Origin: Histomonas meleagridis
Lineage: Eukaryota; Parabasalia; Tritrichomonadida; Dientamoebidae
NCBI GenBank assembly: GCA_020186115.1
Contig: WSYJ01000045.1
Location: 25,588 to 89,587 of the forward strand
DNA length: 64,000 nucleotides
Direction: 5' to 3'
Numbering within the stretch: the stretch's first letter is position 1; each line of letters begins with the position of its first letter. Below, piece by piece: positions 10,235 to 19,765 of this stretch. The notes beneath the pieces were generated by a model. The model saw only the letters and a program-made list of their open reading frames with translations, was not told the DNA's origin and made no database searches. The position numbers and the translations under genes were made by a program.

Positions 10235-11110
10235 TTATTTTCTTTGAAGAGGAATTGCACCAACTGAAGTTAACGCGGCTTCTTCAATCAACGTCCGCAT
10301 TTCTTCGTAGTTTACATTTGGATTAAATTGCATTGTGATTCCAACATATAAATTTTTGCACCATTTTTGCCACTTTTCGGTTTGTGCAGAATGTTTAACG
10401 GTCGTTTCTGTAGTGTTTTTTGAGGTGTGTTTACATTCTTTAAAATTAGAAGTAGCAAACCTCCTAAGGATAGAGCTAATTGTGATTTCTTGTAAAACCA
10501 TTGTCTTTAATTCATCATAATTAAGATGATCATTGTTAAGTAAATCAGATATTTTCTGGTTTCTGTTGTTAATGTCTTTCTTTAGATCAAGGATATCATT
10601 GATACTTATAGAATTGTTGATGTTAATTTTCTTTAGTTGTTTATTCGAGATTTCTTTGATGAATTGGGAAGTACGTAAAGCTTGTTCTAACAAAAGCCTT
10701 CGCGAGGTTTCTTGAAGAAAGACTTCGCCAGATTTATTTGATATGAGAAACATTGATTGTAATGTTGGTGATGAAGCAAGTCGAGTTAAAAAATCTACGT
10801 GACCTTTTAGCTGTGAGCACAAGCGTGAAATAATGATTTCTTTCTCTTTTGTCATATAATCAAATAAATTATTAATTGATGTACTTAAATCAGGTTCGAA
10901 AGATATATTTTCAAGTGAGCTCATGTTGTTTTCATCATTAAAATATTCATTTTCATTCAAGTTCTGAATTATTGTATCTATTGTATCTTTTGCTTCTTTT
11001 TGTTGTTGTAATAACTTTTTATTTTGAGCCTCGAGGTGACGTATATATTTGTCCTTTTCTACAATTTGAGTTTTGAGTTTTCTAATTTCTTTAATTGTTT
11101 TTTCTTCCAT
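10235..11110 (-). CDS. Hypothetical N-terminal coiled-coil protein (291 aa)
   Basis: The protein begins with a strong coiled coil (residues 1-55, KTIKEIRKLKTQIVEKDKYI). A mainly helical central region (about 75-205) follows with leucines and isoleucines spaced as in helical bundles, then a serine/threonine-rich patch (TSKNTTETTVKHSAQTEK). The C-terminal 50 residues (WQKWCKNLYVGITMQF ... EEMRTLIEEAALTS) look folded. No known domain is recognised. The start ATG lies about 20 bases downstream of a CCGTTTAT site. It converges tail-to-tail with the SH3 gene, with only 55 bp between them. Confidence 0.7.
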   Translation of the reverse strand: MEEKTIKEIRKLKTQIVEKDKYIRHLEAQNKKLLQQQKEAKDTIDTIIQNLNENEYFNDENNMSSLENISFEPDLSTSINNLFDYMTKEKEIIISRLCSQLKGHVDFLTRLASSPTLQSMFLISNKSGEVFLQETSRRLLLEQALRTSQFIKEISNKQLKKININNSISINDILDLKKDINNRNQKISDLLNNDHLNYDELKTMVLQEITISSILRRFATSNFKECKHTSKNTTETTVKHSAQTEKWQKWCKNLYVGITMQFNPNVNYEEMRTLIEEAALTSVGAIPLQRK

Positions 11111-11207
11111 TTTGGAATAAATATAAACGGAAATAAATGGAGCACCCTAACTCAAAAGTACGTTTATTTAAATTTACAGAATATTCGCAAACATCCATTT
11201 TTATACT

Positions 11208-12296
11208 TTAAGTACACGTCCAGTACCCTGACAAAAGAGACTTTAACTCGGGTTTCTTTTCTAGTGAGAATGTAATGAACACAAAATACCAAATAACTGT
11301 TACAACTATATACAGTTTCTTTGGCAGTATGAGCCAGCCTATGAAAAACGTCGAAGAAATTCCTAAAATACTAATAGTTTTTCTCGGCGATCTCCATTGT
11401 AACCAATCAGATACAAACCTTTGAGTTTTGACAAACCCTTCAGTTGATTTTGGTATTTCAGTATCTACCTGTTTCTTTAGTTTCTTTCTATTCATTAGTC
11501 TCCAAGCATTAGATAATATGAAAAGTGCTGTACACATTGACAGAAAAGGAATAAAAGGAATGTATTGGAGACAGAAAGAAACAAGAGATAGAACAAAAAG
11601 AAAAGAAAGTTTTGTATGAATGTTAAATTTCAAAGATATAACATATTCAAAAAATTGTTTCATGGGCGCTAAAACATTAACAATGGGATTCTCTTCTTCT
11701 TTTGATTCAGGTGCAGCATGAGGTGCTTCTTCAGAATGCTTTACTTCCTCAAGTTCAATATCAAGAGATGAAAATGGTGTTTCATCAAATGTTTTTTTTG
11801 AAAGAAGTTCTCCTATAACAGACTTTAGTTTGCTTTCATCCATTCTTACCGCTTCTGCTAATTGTCTCAGTAATTTAAAACATTGAAATAATGTTTGTTG
11901 TGTTGGAAACTGAAAGTTTGCACTTGCACCATTGCCATCAATAACTGAAATTGTAGATGTTGACCTAACACCACTAAGACCTCGAAGAGCCTCATATGAA
12001 CATTGAACAATTTGAGGATGAGGAATTGTATTTTTTGGAAGATAAACAAACCTGTTTGTAGTCAAATAAAAAACGCCTTTTGTTGTTGTTCCTGTTTCTG
12101 ATTCACGAATCAAAAGTTGAACTTCTGGGAATGAAGCAATAGCCGCTTCTGTTGATAGGTCGCCACCAAAAACCAGCGTTGCAATGCGCAAAGGTTCAAA
12201 TTCTGGATGATTCCATCTTTCGTCAATTCTGTTACGCTGGTTCATATTCTTACTTTTTGTAATGTACTCAAAAAGTTGTACAATAACGGACATCAT
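11208..12296 (-). CDS. GRAM/PH-like membrane protein (about 362 aa)
   Basis: The open frame extends upstream to 12542, but that part lies opposite a real gene and is not protein-like. I place the start at the ATG at 12294-12296 (MMSVIVQLFEY); the ATG at 12243-12245 is an alternative. Residues about 25-145 contain the strand pattern of a GRAM or PH-like domain (TKGVFYLTTNRFVYLPK, STISVIDGNGASANFQF, LFQCFKLLRQLAEAV). An acidic linker follows, then hydrophobic segments near SFLFVLSLVSFCLQYIPFIPFL, TALFILSNAW, TISILGISSTFFIGWLIL and LYIVVTVIWYFVFITF, suggesting two hairpins. A lipid-contact or membrane-shaping role is possible; reticulon-like hairpins are an alternative. It shares a 79-bp divergent promoter with the gene to the right. 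Confidence 0.68.
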   Translation of the reverse strand: MMSVIVQLFEYITKSKNMNQRNRIDERWNHPEFEPLRIATLVFGGDLSTEAAIASFPEVQLLIRESETGTTTKGVFYLTTNRFVYLPKNTIPHPQIVQCSYEALRGLSGVRSTSTISVIDGNGASANFQFPTQQTLFQCFKLLRQLAEAVRMDESKLKSVIGELLSKKTFDETPFSSLDIELEEVKHSEEAPHAAPESKEEENPIVNVLAPMKQFFEYVISLKFNIHTKLSFLFVLSLVSFCLQYIPFIPFLSMCTALFILSNAWRLMNRKKLKKQVDTEIPKSTEGFVKTQRFVSDWLQWRSPRKTISILGISSTFFIGWLILPKKLYIVVTVIWYFVFITFSLEKKPELKSLLSGYWTCT

Positions 12297-12375
12297 TATC
12301 CTCTTATTCAAAATTGAAAGTTCATAGCGGTTTGGCGCTAAACGAACCAAAAATTTATTCCCAGATTTAGCTAAA

Positions 12376-13920
12376 ATGGAGCGAGAAATGCTAATGTGTA
12401 CCGAAATCCGAGAAACTCTCCTACCACTGCAGGAATCATTGATGAAGTTAGGAGAAGTAGATCCATCATTATCAGAAAATGTGAAAGAATTTTCATTAAA
12501 AACAATTGAACTCGTGGAAAAAAACATTTTACCATCAATCACACTGCATATGAAATATGAAGCTATAAGAAATTTTATAACAGCTATTTCAAAAATAATT
12601 TATCAAATTAAAAAAAAGTATGAAAACGAGCTTGATTATACAAAATATGATTTTCTGAAAAAGGAAGATGATGGAAGGTTTACCCTTGTTAAAAAACTTC
12701 GGAACTTACATAATGAATCTCTTAACAAAGAAAATGATGATATCCTTAACAAAATCACAAAAGACCTATATAAACTTTCAGACAAGTCAGTTTCTTATGT
12801 TGGCCTTATTCTGAATTTACGAACGGATCTTCTTCATTTATCAAATAATTTTATTGTTTCATATCCAGATGACACATCACTTGAAATTATTAAAGAGTAT
12901 GAGAAATCTTTTCGGAAAGCCGATTTTATTATTTCAGCTAATGAGCTAGAAAAAATCGCCAAAAATTATGAAATTGAATTTGAAGGAATCACACTCCCAA
13001 AGGAAAAAGACACTCCTCGCTCACCACCTCCATCTCCAAAGCCATCACCAATAAGTGGCATTCCTCGAGGTATTCCACCAATGGCTCAATTTGGTGGTAA
13101 CCCTTTATTTGGTGGTCCTAGAACGAGTAATCCTCTTTCAGCACCAATACAACCATTTAGTCTTCGTCCTACTAATGCAGCACCACAAACACATCAAACA
13201 CGAGTCGAACCTCCAAAACCGTCGAACGACGATACGGAACTTAAGAAAATCAAAGAAGAGATGAAATCACAATTTGAACAATATGTGAAAGAAATTAAAA
13301 AGATGCAAAATGAAATAAATGAGTTAAAGCAAGAGAAAGCAAACACAAAAGCACTTTTTGATAGACTTGATCAACAATATCTCGATTTCCAAGTTCAACT
13401 TGAAGATCTAAAATTAGTACAACAAAACATTACATTTGAGCTTGAAGAATTCAGGCAGAACACTGAGGAAAAGATACAAGAAAACACAAACGCAAGTAAG
13501 AAAATATTACAACAAATCGAATCATTAAAAAATATTTCAAATCAAAACGAAGAAAACATTCGAAAAATTGAAAGTAAAGTAAATCAAACACAAAATAATG
13601 AAACAACAAATAGTTTAAAGGATAATTATGAAGAAATCGAAGAACAAAGAAAAATAGTAAAAGAAAATCAACAAAAAATCGATGATTTGTTCCAAAAAAT
13701 TAATGATTTGAAAAATGATGATTTCAAATTAAGTGAAGAACAAAATGAACAAATTATTGAACTTTCAAAAAGAGTAAATGAAATGGGACAACAGTGGTCT
13801 GATTTGGCAGGAAAAATAGATAAACAATTCGCAATGCTCTTTAAAAGAATGAACTCTAAGTTAAGAAAAAAATTTGATCCGACAAACCCAAAAAACTCAC
13901 CAATATCATCACTTGATTAA
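12376..13920 (+). CDS. Long coiled-coil protein with proline/glycine linker (514 aa)
   Basis: Residues 1-210 are a helical, non-repetitive domain (RETLLPLQESLMKLGEVD, YVGLILNLRTDLLHL). Residues 215-285 are a proline-, glycine- and serine-rich linker (PRSPPPSPKPSPISGIPRG). Residues about 290-495 form a nearly continuous coiled coil (KKIKEEMKSQFEQYVKEIKK onward). There is no signal peptide, membrane helix or catalytic motif. The design is typical of cytoskeletal or tethering proteins; a golgin- or nucleoporin-like role would be conceivable but nothing specific shows it. The start ATG is 79 bp from the start of the divergent GRAM-like gene. Confidence 0.72.
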   Translation: MEREMLMCTEIRETLLPLQESLMKLGEVDPSLSENVKEFSLKTIELVEKNILPSITLHMKYEAIRNFITAISKIIYQIKKKYENELDYTKYDFLKKEDDGRFTLVKKLRNLHNESLNKENDDILNKITKDLYKLSDKSVSYVGLILNLRTDLLHLSNNFIVSYPDDTSLEIIKEYEKSFRKADFIISANELEKIAKNYEIEFEGITLPKEKDTPRSPPPSPKPSPISGIPRGIPPMAQFGGNPLFGGPRTSNPLSAPIQPFSLRPTNAAPQTHQTRVEPPKPSNDDTELKKIKEEMKSQFEQYVKEIKKMQNEINELKQEKANTKALFDRLDQQYLDFQVQLEDLKLVQQNITFELEEFRQNTEEKIQENTNASKKILQQIESLKNISNQNEENIRKIESKVNQTQNNETTNSLKDNYEEIEEQRKIVKENQQKIDDLFQKINDLKNDDFKLSEEQNEQIIELSKRVNEMGQQWSDLAGKIDKQFAMLFKRMNSKLRKKFDPTNPKNSPISSLD

Positions 13921-14061
13921 TAAATTTAAAATGTTTTAATTTTATTGTGACAACTAAAAAACATGAAAATATCGCAAAAAACGGTTTTTCAATTGCAATA
14001 AATTTTTAATTATTTGTTTTAATTAACTAATTTATACATATTAAAAGTTACGTAAATGTCC

Positions 14062-14134
14062 GCTTTGGTAGCTCAATCGGCAGAGCGCAGGTCTCATAAT
14101 CCTGAGGTCGTGGGTTCGAGCCCCATCCAAAGCA
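14062..14134 (+). tRNA. Elongator tRNA-Met (anticodon CAT)
   Basis: A full cloverleaf is visible: acceptor arm GCTTTGG paired with CCAAAGC, D-arm GCTCAATCGGCAGAGC, anticodon loop CTCATAA, T-arm GTGGG-TTCGAGC-CCCAT, and discriminator A. The anticodon CAT with the AGGTCTCATAATCCT arm matches eukaryotic elongator tRNA-Met rather than the initiator. The last 16 bases are duplicated at 18671-18686, on the far side of the retroelement that starts immediately after the gene. T-runs of 6 and 9 at 14145-14150 and 14152-14160 now follow it and could serve as Pol III terminators. Confidence 0.95.
14119..14134 (+). repeat. Left copy of 16-bp target-site duplication
   Basis: AGCCCCATCCAAAGCA is the 3' end of the tRNA-Met gene and is repeated exactly at 18671-18686. 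The bases outside the 16 differ on both sides, so the duplication is precisely 16 bp. Confidence 0.9.
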
Positions 14135-14159
14135 AAATGGATCATTTTTTGTTTTTTTT

Positions 14160-17100
14160 TCCCTGAAAATGCAGCTACGTGCTCGCAGGACAGAAATAGA
14201 AGTCCTCAGCCAGGAGGGTTACGAATTTTAAATCCACGAGATCGATTATAATCTGATGATTCAGAAGATCTTTTGACTTTACCTACCCCAGTCGACTCTA
14301 CTCCTTCTCTCGCACATTCTACACCCTTAGGAGCTTCGATATCTCCAAAACCCAGCCCCGAAGCTTTGGAAGAAGATATCATCTACGCCGCTGATAAGAC
14401 CGCTTTTGACCATCTCAAAAATTTTCCAAATGTGTAACTATTCAAAGGACTTTTTCTTAGAAAACCGGAAATTCCTTACCCTGATCTTTTGAATTCTGAA
14501 GATTCCGATGATTCCTCTGAATTTTCTTTTGAGGAGACGGATAGCAGCGAGATTCAGCCACAAAACGATCAACCTATAGAATTTACAGATAATTATCTTA
14601 GAAATCCAGAAGACGACGACGATGAAAACCCGATTCAATTTAATGTTAACATTCAGACAATCGATGAAGTCAATGAACAAGAAGATATCACAAATAAAGT
14701 TATTAACAAGCTCATAACAATCACAGATATCAAAAAACTTAGAGAATACATTGATACGCTCGACGAATCAGTTTTTGACAACTATTCAGATTTCGATATA
14801 AAGGAACATAATTTGATTCAGCTTATGATTCTGAGGTACTGGTTTCCACAACCTTATATTTATTGTTGTAAATATCATAACTGCAATTATGGAACCAACC
14901 ATCACCAACAAATTGATTCACATTTATTCAATACTCATCATAAACAATATCAAAAACACAATTGTTTAACATCAGAAATCATTGGATATTTATTAGTAAA
15001 AGATACTGAGTAATACGAATATGATCATACAAATAATACTTATAACAAATTAGAACAAATAAAAATTTGTTTAATGAATAACTGTAATTATGTTACAACC
15101 AAAACAGGATCAGCATATGACCACTATAAAAAGCAGCATAAAACCTACCTCTAATGGCGGAAAGATGCAGGCCCTTTTTGGGGTCTAATTATGAGTTATG
15201 TTGAAGAAAATATTACATTACCTACAATTTATGAGTTATTATAACCTAGAGATTGTTGTAAATGTACAATGTGTGGAACAATAGTTAGTTCAGTTCAAGC
15301 TATGAGACTTCATAATTCCCAAACTCATATCAATTCAAAACAAACAGTTAGAGGTTCTAGACCAAATAATATTCAAGAAATTCAAATAATCAATGGTTCA
15401 CTAAAAGAAATTGAAATCGCAAATAGCCAAAATTATAAAGATTCAGAAGATAGTTATATTGAAAAACAACAAAGTGAATCTTCATCAGATAATGAGCATA
15501 TAATTATAAATCAGAAGGATACTAAAGACACAACAGAAACTAGTCAACAAGAATCAGAAACTCAAGAAGTCGAAGAATTGCATGCATTAAACATCGAAAC
15601 TCAAAACAGGGAAGAATCTAATTCATCAGTAATTGAAGAAGAAAAACAACTAAATCATAATTCTAAAAACACAGTTAAAATGTTAAACAATAACCAATAT
15701 CAATTCTATAATGACAAATGTAACAAATGGAGAAATAAATATCGAAATCAGAACGTTAGTTTCAAAAGATTAAACAAAGCACAACGAAAAACTATTCAGC
15801 CGAAAATCAATGAATTATTTAAAAATTTTATTATCGAAGAAGCTAAATTTTTATCAGACAAAGACAACATTACATGGAATATTATGGATGGATTTTTAAT
15901 TAAAACAACACATAGAATTCAAAAGCTATTAACAAATACATTTCCCAATCTCAATCAAATAAATATTAAATTCGATGAGAAACAAATCATAAGAAAAGAA
16001 AAACTATACTTATATCAAAATAAAATTATTGAAATCGACAAAATTATTGATTACATTAATAAAATTATAGATATTATTAATGCACATCAAGAAGATTTAA
16101 ACAATAACCAAAACGCATTAAATGCTATTGCTAATATTAAAGAAGGTTTAATCAAATCATTAAGTAAATTTAGTGAAGATGATTTAAAAAACATATTTAA
16201 TATTCGATCAGTTGAAGATATAGACAATTTGATTAATGAAGACGAAGAACATCGAGAAGAAAGATTTAAATGGATTAGAACAATACTTAGAAATTATATT
16301 GATAAATTAAACCCAAATGATATAAAAGGAAGTGAAAAACTACGTAAATTTTATGATGAAGACCCTAAAAGATGTATCCGATGGAAACTATTAGCCAATA
16401 CAACACCTTAATGTAATATAACAATCGAACAACTTGAAAAACATTTTAATAATGAATGGGCTAATAAAAAACATATTATAGAAGATGATACATGGAATTT
16501 ACCTAAACTTCTATCTAATGAAGACAACAAATTTATTATTGATTATATTACAGATGAAAAGAATATCATTAATACAATTAAAATTAAAGACAATTTATCT
16601 GCATGTGGTCCAGATGGAATTCCTAATTCTGTTTGGAAAAGAAATTAAAAAAATACAGCAATTTTATTATCTCTAATTATTAAAAACATTATTAAATTTC
16701 AAAAAATACCAGAACAATGGAAACAATTCAAAACTATTTTAATATTCAAAAAAGATGACCCATCAATACCAAAGAATTGGAGACCAATAAGTATTTCAGA
16801 TACAATTTACAGAATATTTACTACATTATTAGCAGATAGTATCCAAATAGTGAACAAATCAAAACATATTTTCTCACCACAACAAAAAGGATTCATTAAA
16901 GGTTGTAATGGTTGCACTGAACATACAGTCACAGCCAATGAATTAATATCTGATGCTTATAGGAAAAATAGGAATATTATTATTACAACTCTAGACTTTG
17001 CTAATGCATTCGGTTCAATTCCACATAAATAAATCTTTAATAATATGAAACAATAAGGCTTTAACAATAATATAATCGAAATTATTCATTCTATGTATCA

Positions 17101-17353
17101 AAATATTTCCACAAACATTGTTATCAATGGAATCAAATCAAATAATATTAGAATAAGAAGAGTTGTTAGACAAGGATGTCCTCTATCACCCCTTTTATTT
17201 AATCTTTGTCTCGAACCTTTAATTAGAAAGATCAATGAAGAACGAAAAGGAACAGATATTTATATTCAAGAATTAAATGATAATATTAATATGGGAATCC
17301 AAGTATATGATGTAATGTTAATTTCAGACGAACGAGAAAAAATGGAAGAATAG
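14160..17353 (+). pseudogene. Retroelement ORF, 5' part: zinc fingers and reverse transcriptase
   Basis: One reading frame runs from about 14160 to 17353, broken only by TAA codons at 14249, 14435, 15011, 15152, 15242, 16409, 16646, 17030 and 17054 (first bases) and a terminal TAG at 17351. There is no frameshift across about 1060 codons. Zinc finger 3 is classical: CTMCG then HNSQTH. The RT carries KNWRPISISDTIYRIF, QQKGFIKGCNGCTEHT, the motif A aspartate in TTLDFANAF, and motif B. The catalytic box reads VYDVMLIS, where related enzymes have Y-x-D-D; two residues appear lost. Just after it the coding frame jumps to a distal segment, so the RT thumb region is deleted. Confidence 0.8.
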
Positions 17354-18666
17354 TACACCTAAACATTTCTTTTATTGTAATTGGAAAGATGGAGGACTTG
17401 GAATTCCTTCACTTAAAGAAAGATATCTTTATTTACAAATTAAAACTTATTTATCTTTATTTTACTCGAAAAATGAAACAGTTAAACACTTTATACAACA
17501 AATGGCAGGAGACGAAATTAATTTTAGAAGAATAATTATCTCAGAAGTTCCTCAAAGATTTAACAATATCACTGAATATGAAAACCAAATAGCACAAGAA
17601 TCAGAGAAGAAAACTAATAATTTATTTGTTCGAGAGATTGATGCATCACGTAAATTAAATATAGGTCACAACTTCAATAATAACTCTCTTTCCATGAAGA
17701 ATCTTGATAATGATGAAATTATTGAATGTAACTCGATCAATAATTTTAATAGATCGTTAATTACGTTACTTCAAAAACGTCATCTTAATAAACTTCAAGA
17801 ATTTAAACTTCATGGTCACTCTTTTTTTACTCTTGAAAACTCTAAATACTCTAACTCTTTTTTCGGTACCTATACAAGAAAAACTTCAGATAGTATTCAA
17901 CGTTTTTGTATCAATGCAAGATGTAATAACTTACCTACCAAGGAAATTTTAAGTAAAAAGAATCCAAATACGTCCAAAACTTGTCCATATTGTAGAAATC
18001 AAAAAGAGATTGAATCACTGAAACATATTCTAAATCATTGTGTTCCTCAATACTCTAAATATACTCGAAGACACAATGATGTTGGTGAAATTATTATTAA
18101 ATCTATCGAAAAATCAAATAAATCTAAATTTATTTTCCATAGATCACAAGAAGTTAAAATTAATGACTTTCATTTACCTGATAGATCTAAAAGACTTAAA
18201 CCAGACATATGGTATTTGGATGACAAAAAAGGTAATCTTAATATAATCGAAATAACTATACCTTATGGTGAAATCTCGAACATTAACACATTACCAGACG
18301 AAGAGATTTCCAACTCATTAAATTATAGTCGTTACATTAAAAATAAGAAATATGAAACTTTGATTCAAGATATTACTGACACATATCAAATTAAAGTTAA
18401 ATACTATATCATTGTTATTTCATCTCTTGGAGCAATACCATTCGAAAATTATTCGGATATCTTAAAATTATGAAATAATAATGAAATCATTACTTCAGAA
18501 ACATGTAAAAGATGCAGTGAATGTACATTAATTCATTCTATGAAAATTTTCTGGAATGCTATCAACCCACATCCAAGGAATCGTAATGTGAATGACTCGT
18601 TCCTGCGGAAAGAAGAGTTGCTAACGAATAGAAGAAAACACAGTAACCTCGAAGGATCATTTAAGT
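17354..18666 (+). pseudogene. Retroelement ORF, 3' part: CCHC knuckle and restriction-like endonuclease
   Basis: In a different frame from the upstream part, sequence from about 17361 is open through NWKDGGLGIPSLKERYLY (a segment usually well downstream of the RT active site), the CCHC knuckle and the PD-(D/E)xK-type endonuclease, to a TGA at 18471-18473. The same frame then stays open for about 64 more codons, including CKRCSECTLIH, to a TAA at 18664-18666, only four bases before the target duplication. The TGA may be a mutation of a sense codon, in which case the original ORF ended essentially at the end of the element, with almost no 3' UTR. Confidence 0.75.
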
Positions 18667-18670
18667 AAAA

Positions 18671-18686
18671 AGCCCCATCCAAAGCA
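18671..18686 (+). repeat. Right copy of 16-bp target-site duplication
   Basis: An exact repeat of the last 16 bases of the tRNA-Met gene. It is followed directly by a run of ten T, as expected if this was the original 3' end of the tRNA gene before insertion. Confidence 0.9.
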
Positions 18687-18696
18687 TTTTTTTTTT
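18687..18696 (+). terminator. Probable original Pol III terminator of tRNA-Met (T10)
   Basis: A run of ten T follows the orphaned tRNA 3' end. Pol III stops at such T-runs. The insertion has moved it about 4.5 kb away from the tRNA gene it served. Confidence 0.7.
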
Positions 18697-18793
18697 CGGA
18701 ATTTGGAGTTAAATTGAATATTTTTTGCCAAATTTTTTCATTCAAATCCACAAAAAAAGCCAAATTTATCAGGCGATTCAGAAGTTTCAAAAT

Positions 18794-19765
18794 ATGCCAT
18801 TTCAAAACGAAATGGATCCTTTCGACGAACCAAATGACCCCGCACAAAAAACTTATATTGACGAGTCTGACAATGTGAGAAAGTTATTTTTTTTTGCTAA
18901 GCTTGGTCAAACAGATCAATCAATTGTTTATTCTGCACTTGATCAAGATGTTAATCCTAACAGAAAAGTAGCTATCAAAATAACTAAAAATACCGGAGGT
19001 ATTTCTGGCGCTATGTTTGATAATGCATGTGCAGCATTATCTTCGTGCGATAGCAAATACGTAGTAAAATTTTATGGTAAAATTTTTTCCAATGATAGAA
19101 TGTTTGTGGGCATGGTAATGGAATACATGGAAAGCGACCTTTATAAATTTATTGAAAACCCGCAAAATATTCTAAATGAAATACAACTTCGCCAAATAAT
19201 GGGGCAAATTCTTTGTGGCCTCAAATATATTCATTCTATTGGTATATTACATCCAGACCTTCACCCGTCAAACATTTTGATAACAATGGATCCACATGGA
19301 TATCCGCATGTTCGTTTAACAGGCTTTTCTTATGCGGCCAAATTACCACCACAAGGCCTGATTCAAAGACAATTCGGGAATCCTATATTTTGGTCACCTG
19401 AAATTATTTTAAATCAGCCATTTTCTTTTTCTGCCAACATTTGGTCTGCTGGACTTGTCATGTACTACATCATTAAAAGGCTCATACCATTTGATCCGTC
19501 GCGTACAGATTTAATGTTTACACAAATTCTGAATTTCAACCAAATGTCATTAGAGGGCATTGGCCTTTCACAGCTACAAAAAAGTTTGATACTAGGTATG
19601 ATGCGTCGGGAACCATCTGAAAGGTTTACAGTGAATGATTGTCTCAATCATGAATGGCTTGCAGGATTTCTCACCAAAGAAAATTCAAATTCACCATTGC
19701 TCATGAATACTCTTTATGTTGTATTGGATGGTTGTGAATATGATCAAGATATCTGTCAATCTTGA
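18794..19765 (+). CDS. Predicted catalytically inactive protein kinase (323 aa)
   Basis: I start at the ATG at 18794 (MPFQNEMDPF); an upstream extension lacks an ATG. The kinase fold is clear: KVAIKI with the ATP-anchoring lysine (about residue 62), hinge MVMEYMESDLYKF (about 107-119), catalytic loop HPDLHPSN (153-160) where HRDLKPEN is usual, and GNPIFWSPE (about 195-203) as activation-segment end. Two key features are missing. The glycine loop reads KLGQTDQSIVY without GxGxxG, and the magnesium-binding DFG is replaced by TGF (176-178). The HxD aspartate is kept. Loss of the DFG aspartate usually abolishes phosphotransfer, so a scaffold or allosteric role is likely. It resembles CAMK/CDK-like kinases, with subfamily unsure. 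Confidence 0.85.
   Translation: MPFQNEMDPFDEPNDPAQKTYIDESDNVRKLFFFAKLGQTDQSIVYSALDQDVNPNRKVAIKITKNTGGISGAMFDNACAALSSCDSKYVVKFYGKIFSNDRMFVGMVMEYMESDLYKFIENPQNILNEIQLRQIMGQILCGLKYIHSIGILHPDLHPSNILITMDPHGYPHVRLTGFSYAAKLPPQGLIQRQFGNPIFWSPEIILNQPFSFSANIWSAGLVMYYIIKRLIPFDPSRTDLMFTQILNFNQMSLEGIGLSQLQKSLILGMMRREPSERFTVNDCLNHEWLAGFLTKENSNSPLLMNTLYVVLDGCEYDQDICQS

Larger units (their letters stand above)
14135..18670 (+). mobile_element. R2-like (RLE-type) non-LTR retrotransposon inserted in tRNA-Met
   Basis: The element is bounded by an exact 16-bp repeat of the tRNA 3' end. Its coding region shows, in order: a Ser/Pro/acidic N-terminus; three C2H2-type zinc fingers (near 14860-14940, 15070-15140 and 15260-15330); a reverse transcriptase (about 16700-17350) with TLDFANAFGSIPHK as motif A and RQGCPLSPLLFN as motif B; a CCHC knuckle (CPYCRN ... 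HILNHC, about 17977-18035); and a restriction-like endonuclease (KPDIWYLDD ... IIEITIPYGE, about 18200-18270). That order is diagnostic of the R2/RLE group, in which the endonuclease nicks a specific site and primes reverse transcription there. No LTRs are seen. The copy is inactive: in-frame stops, a damaged catalytic box and an internal deletion. No known tRNA-Met-specific family comes to mind. Confidence 0.85.

Noticed and set aside
12297-12542. N-terminal extension of the GRAM-like protein
   Set aside because: This part lies opposite the 5' end of a better-supported gene and has no protein-like composition; internal ATGs give a cleaner start.
14160-18666. LTR retrotransposon or Maverick-type element
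   Set aside because: No terminal repeats, integrase or capsid genes; the zinc finger-RT-CCHC-endonuclease order is that of R2-like elements.
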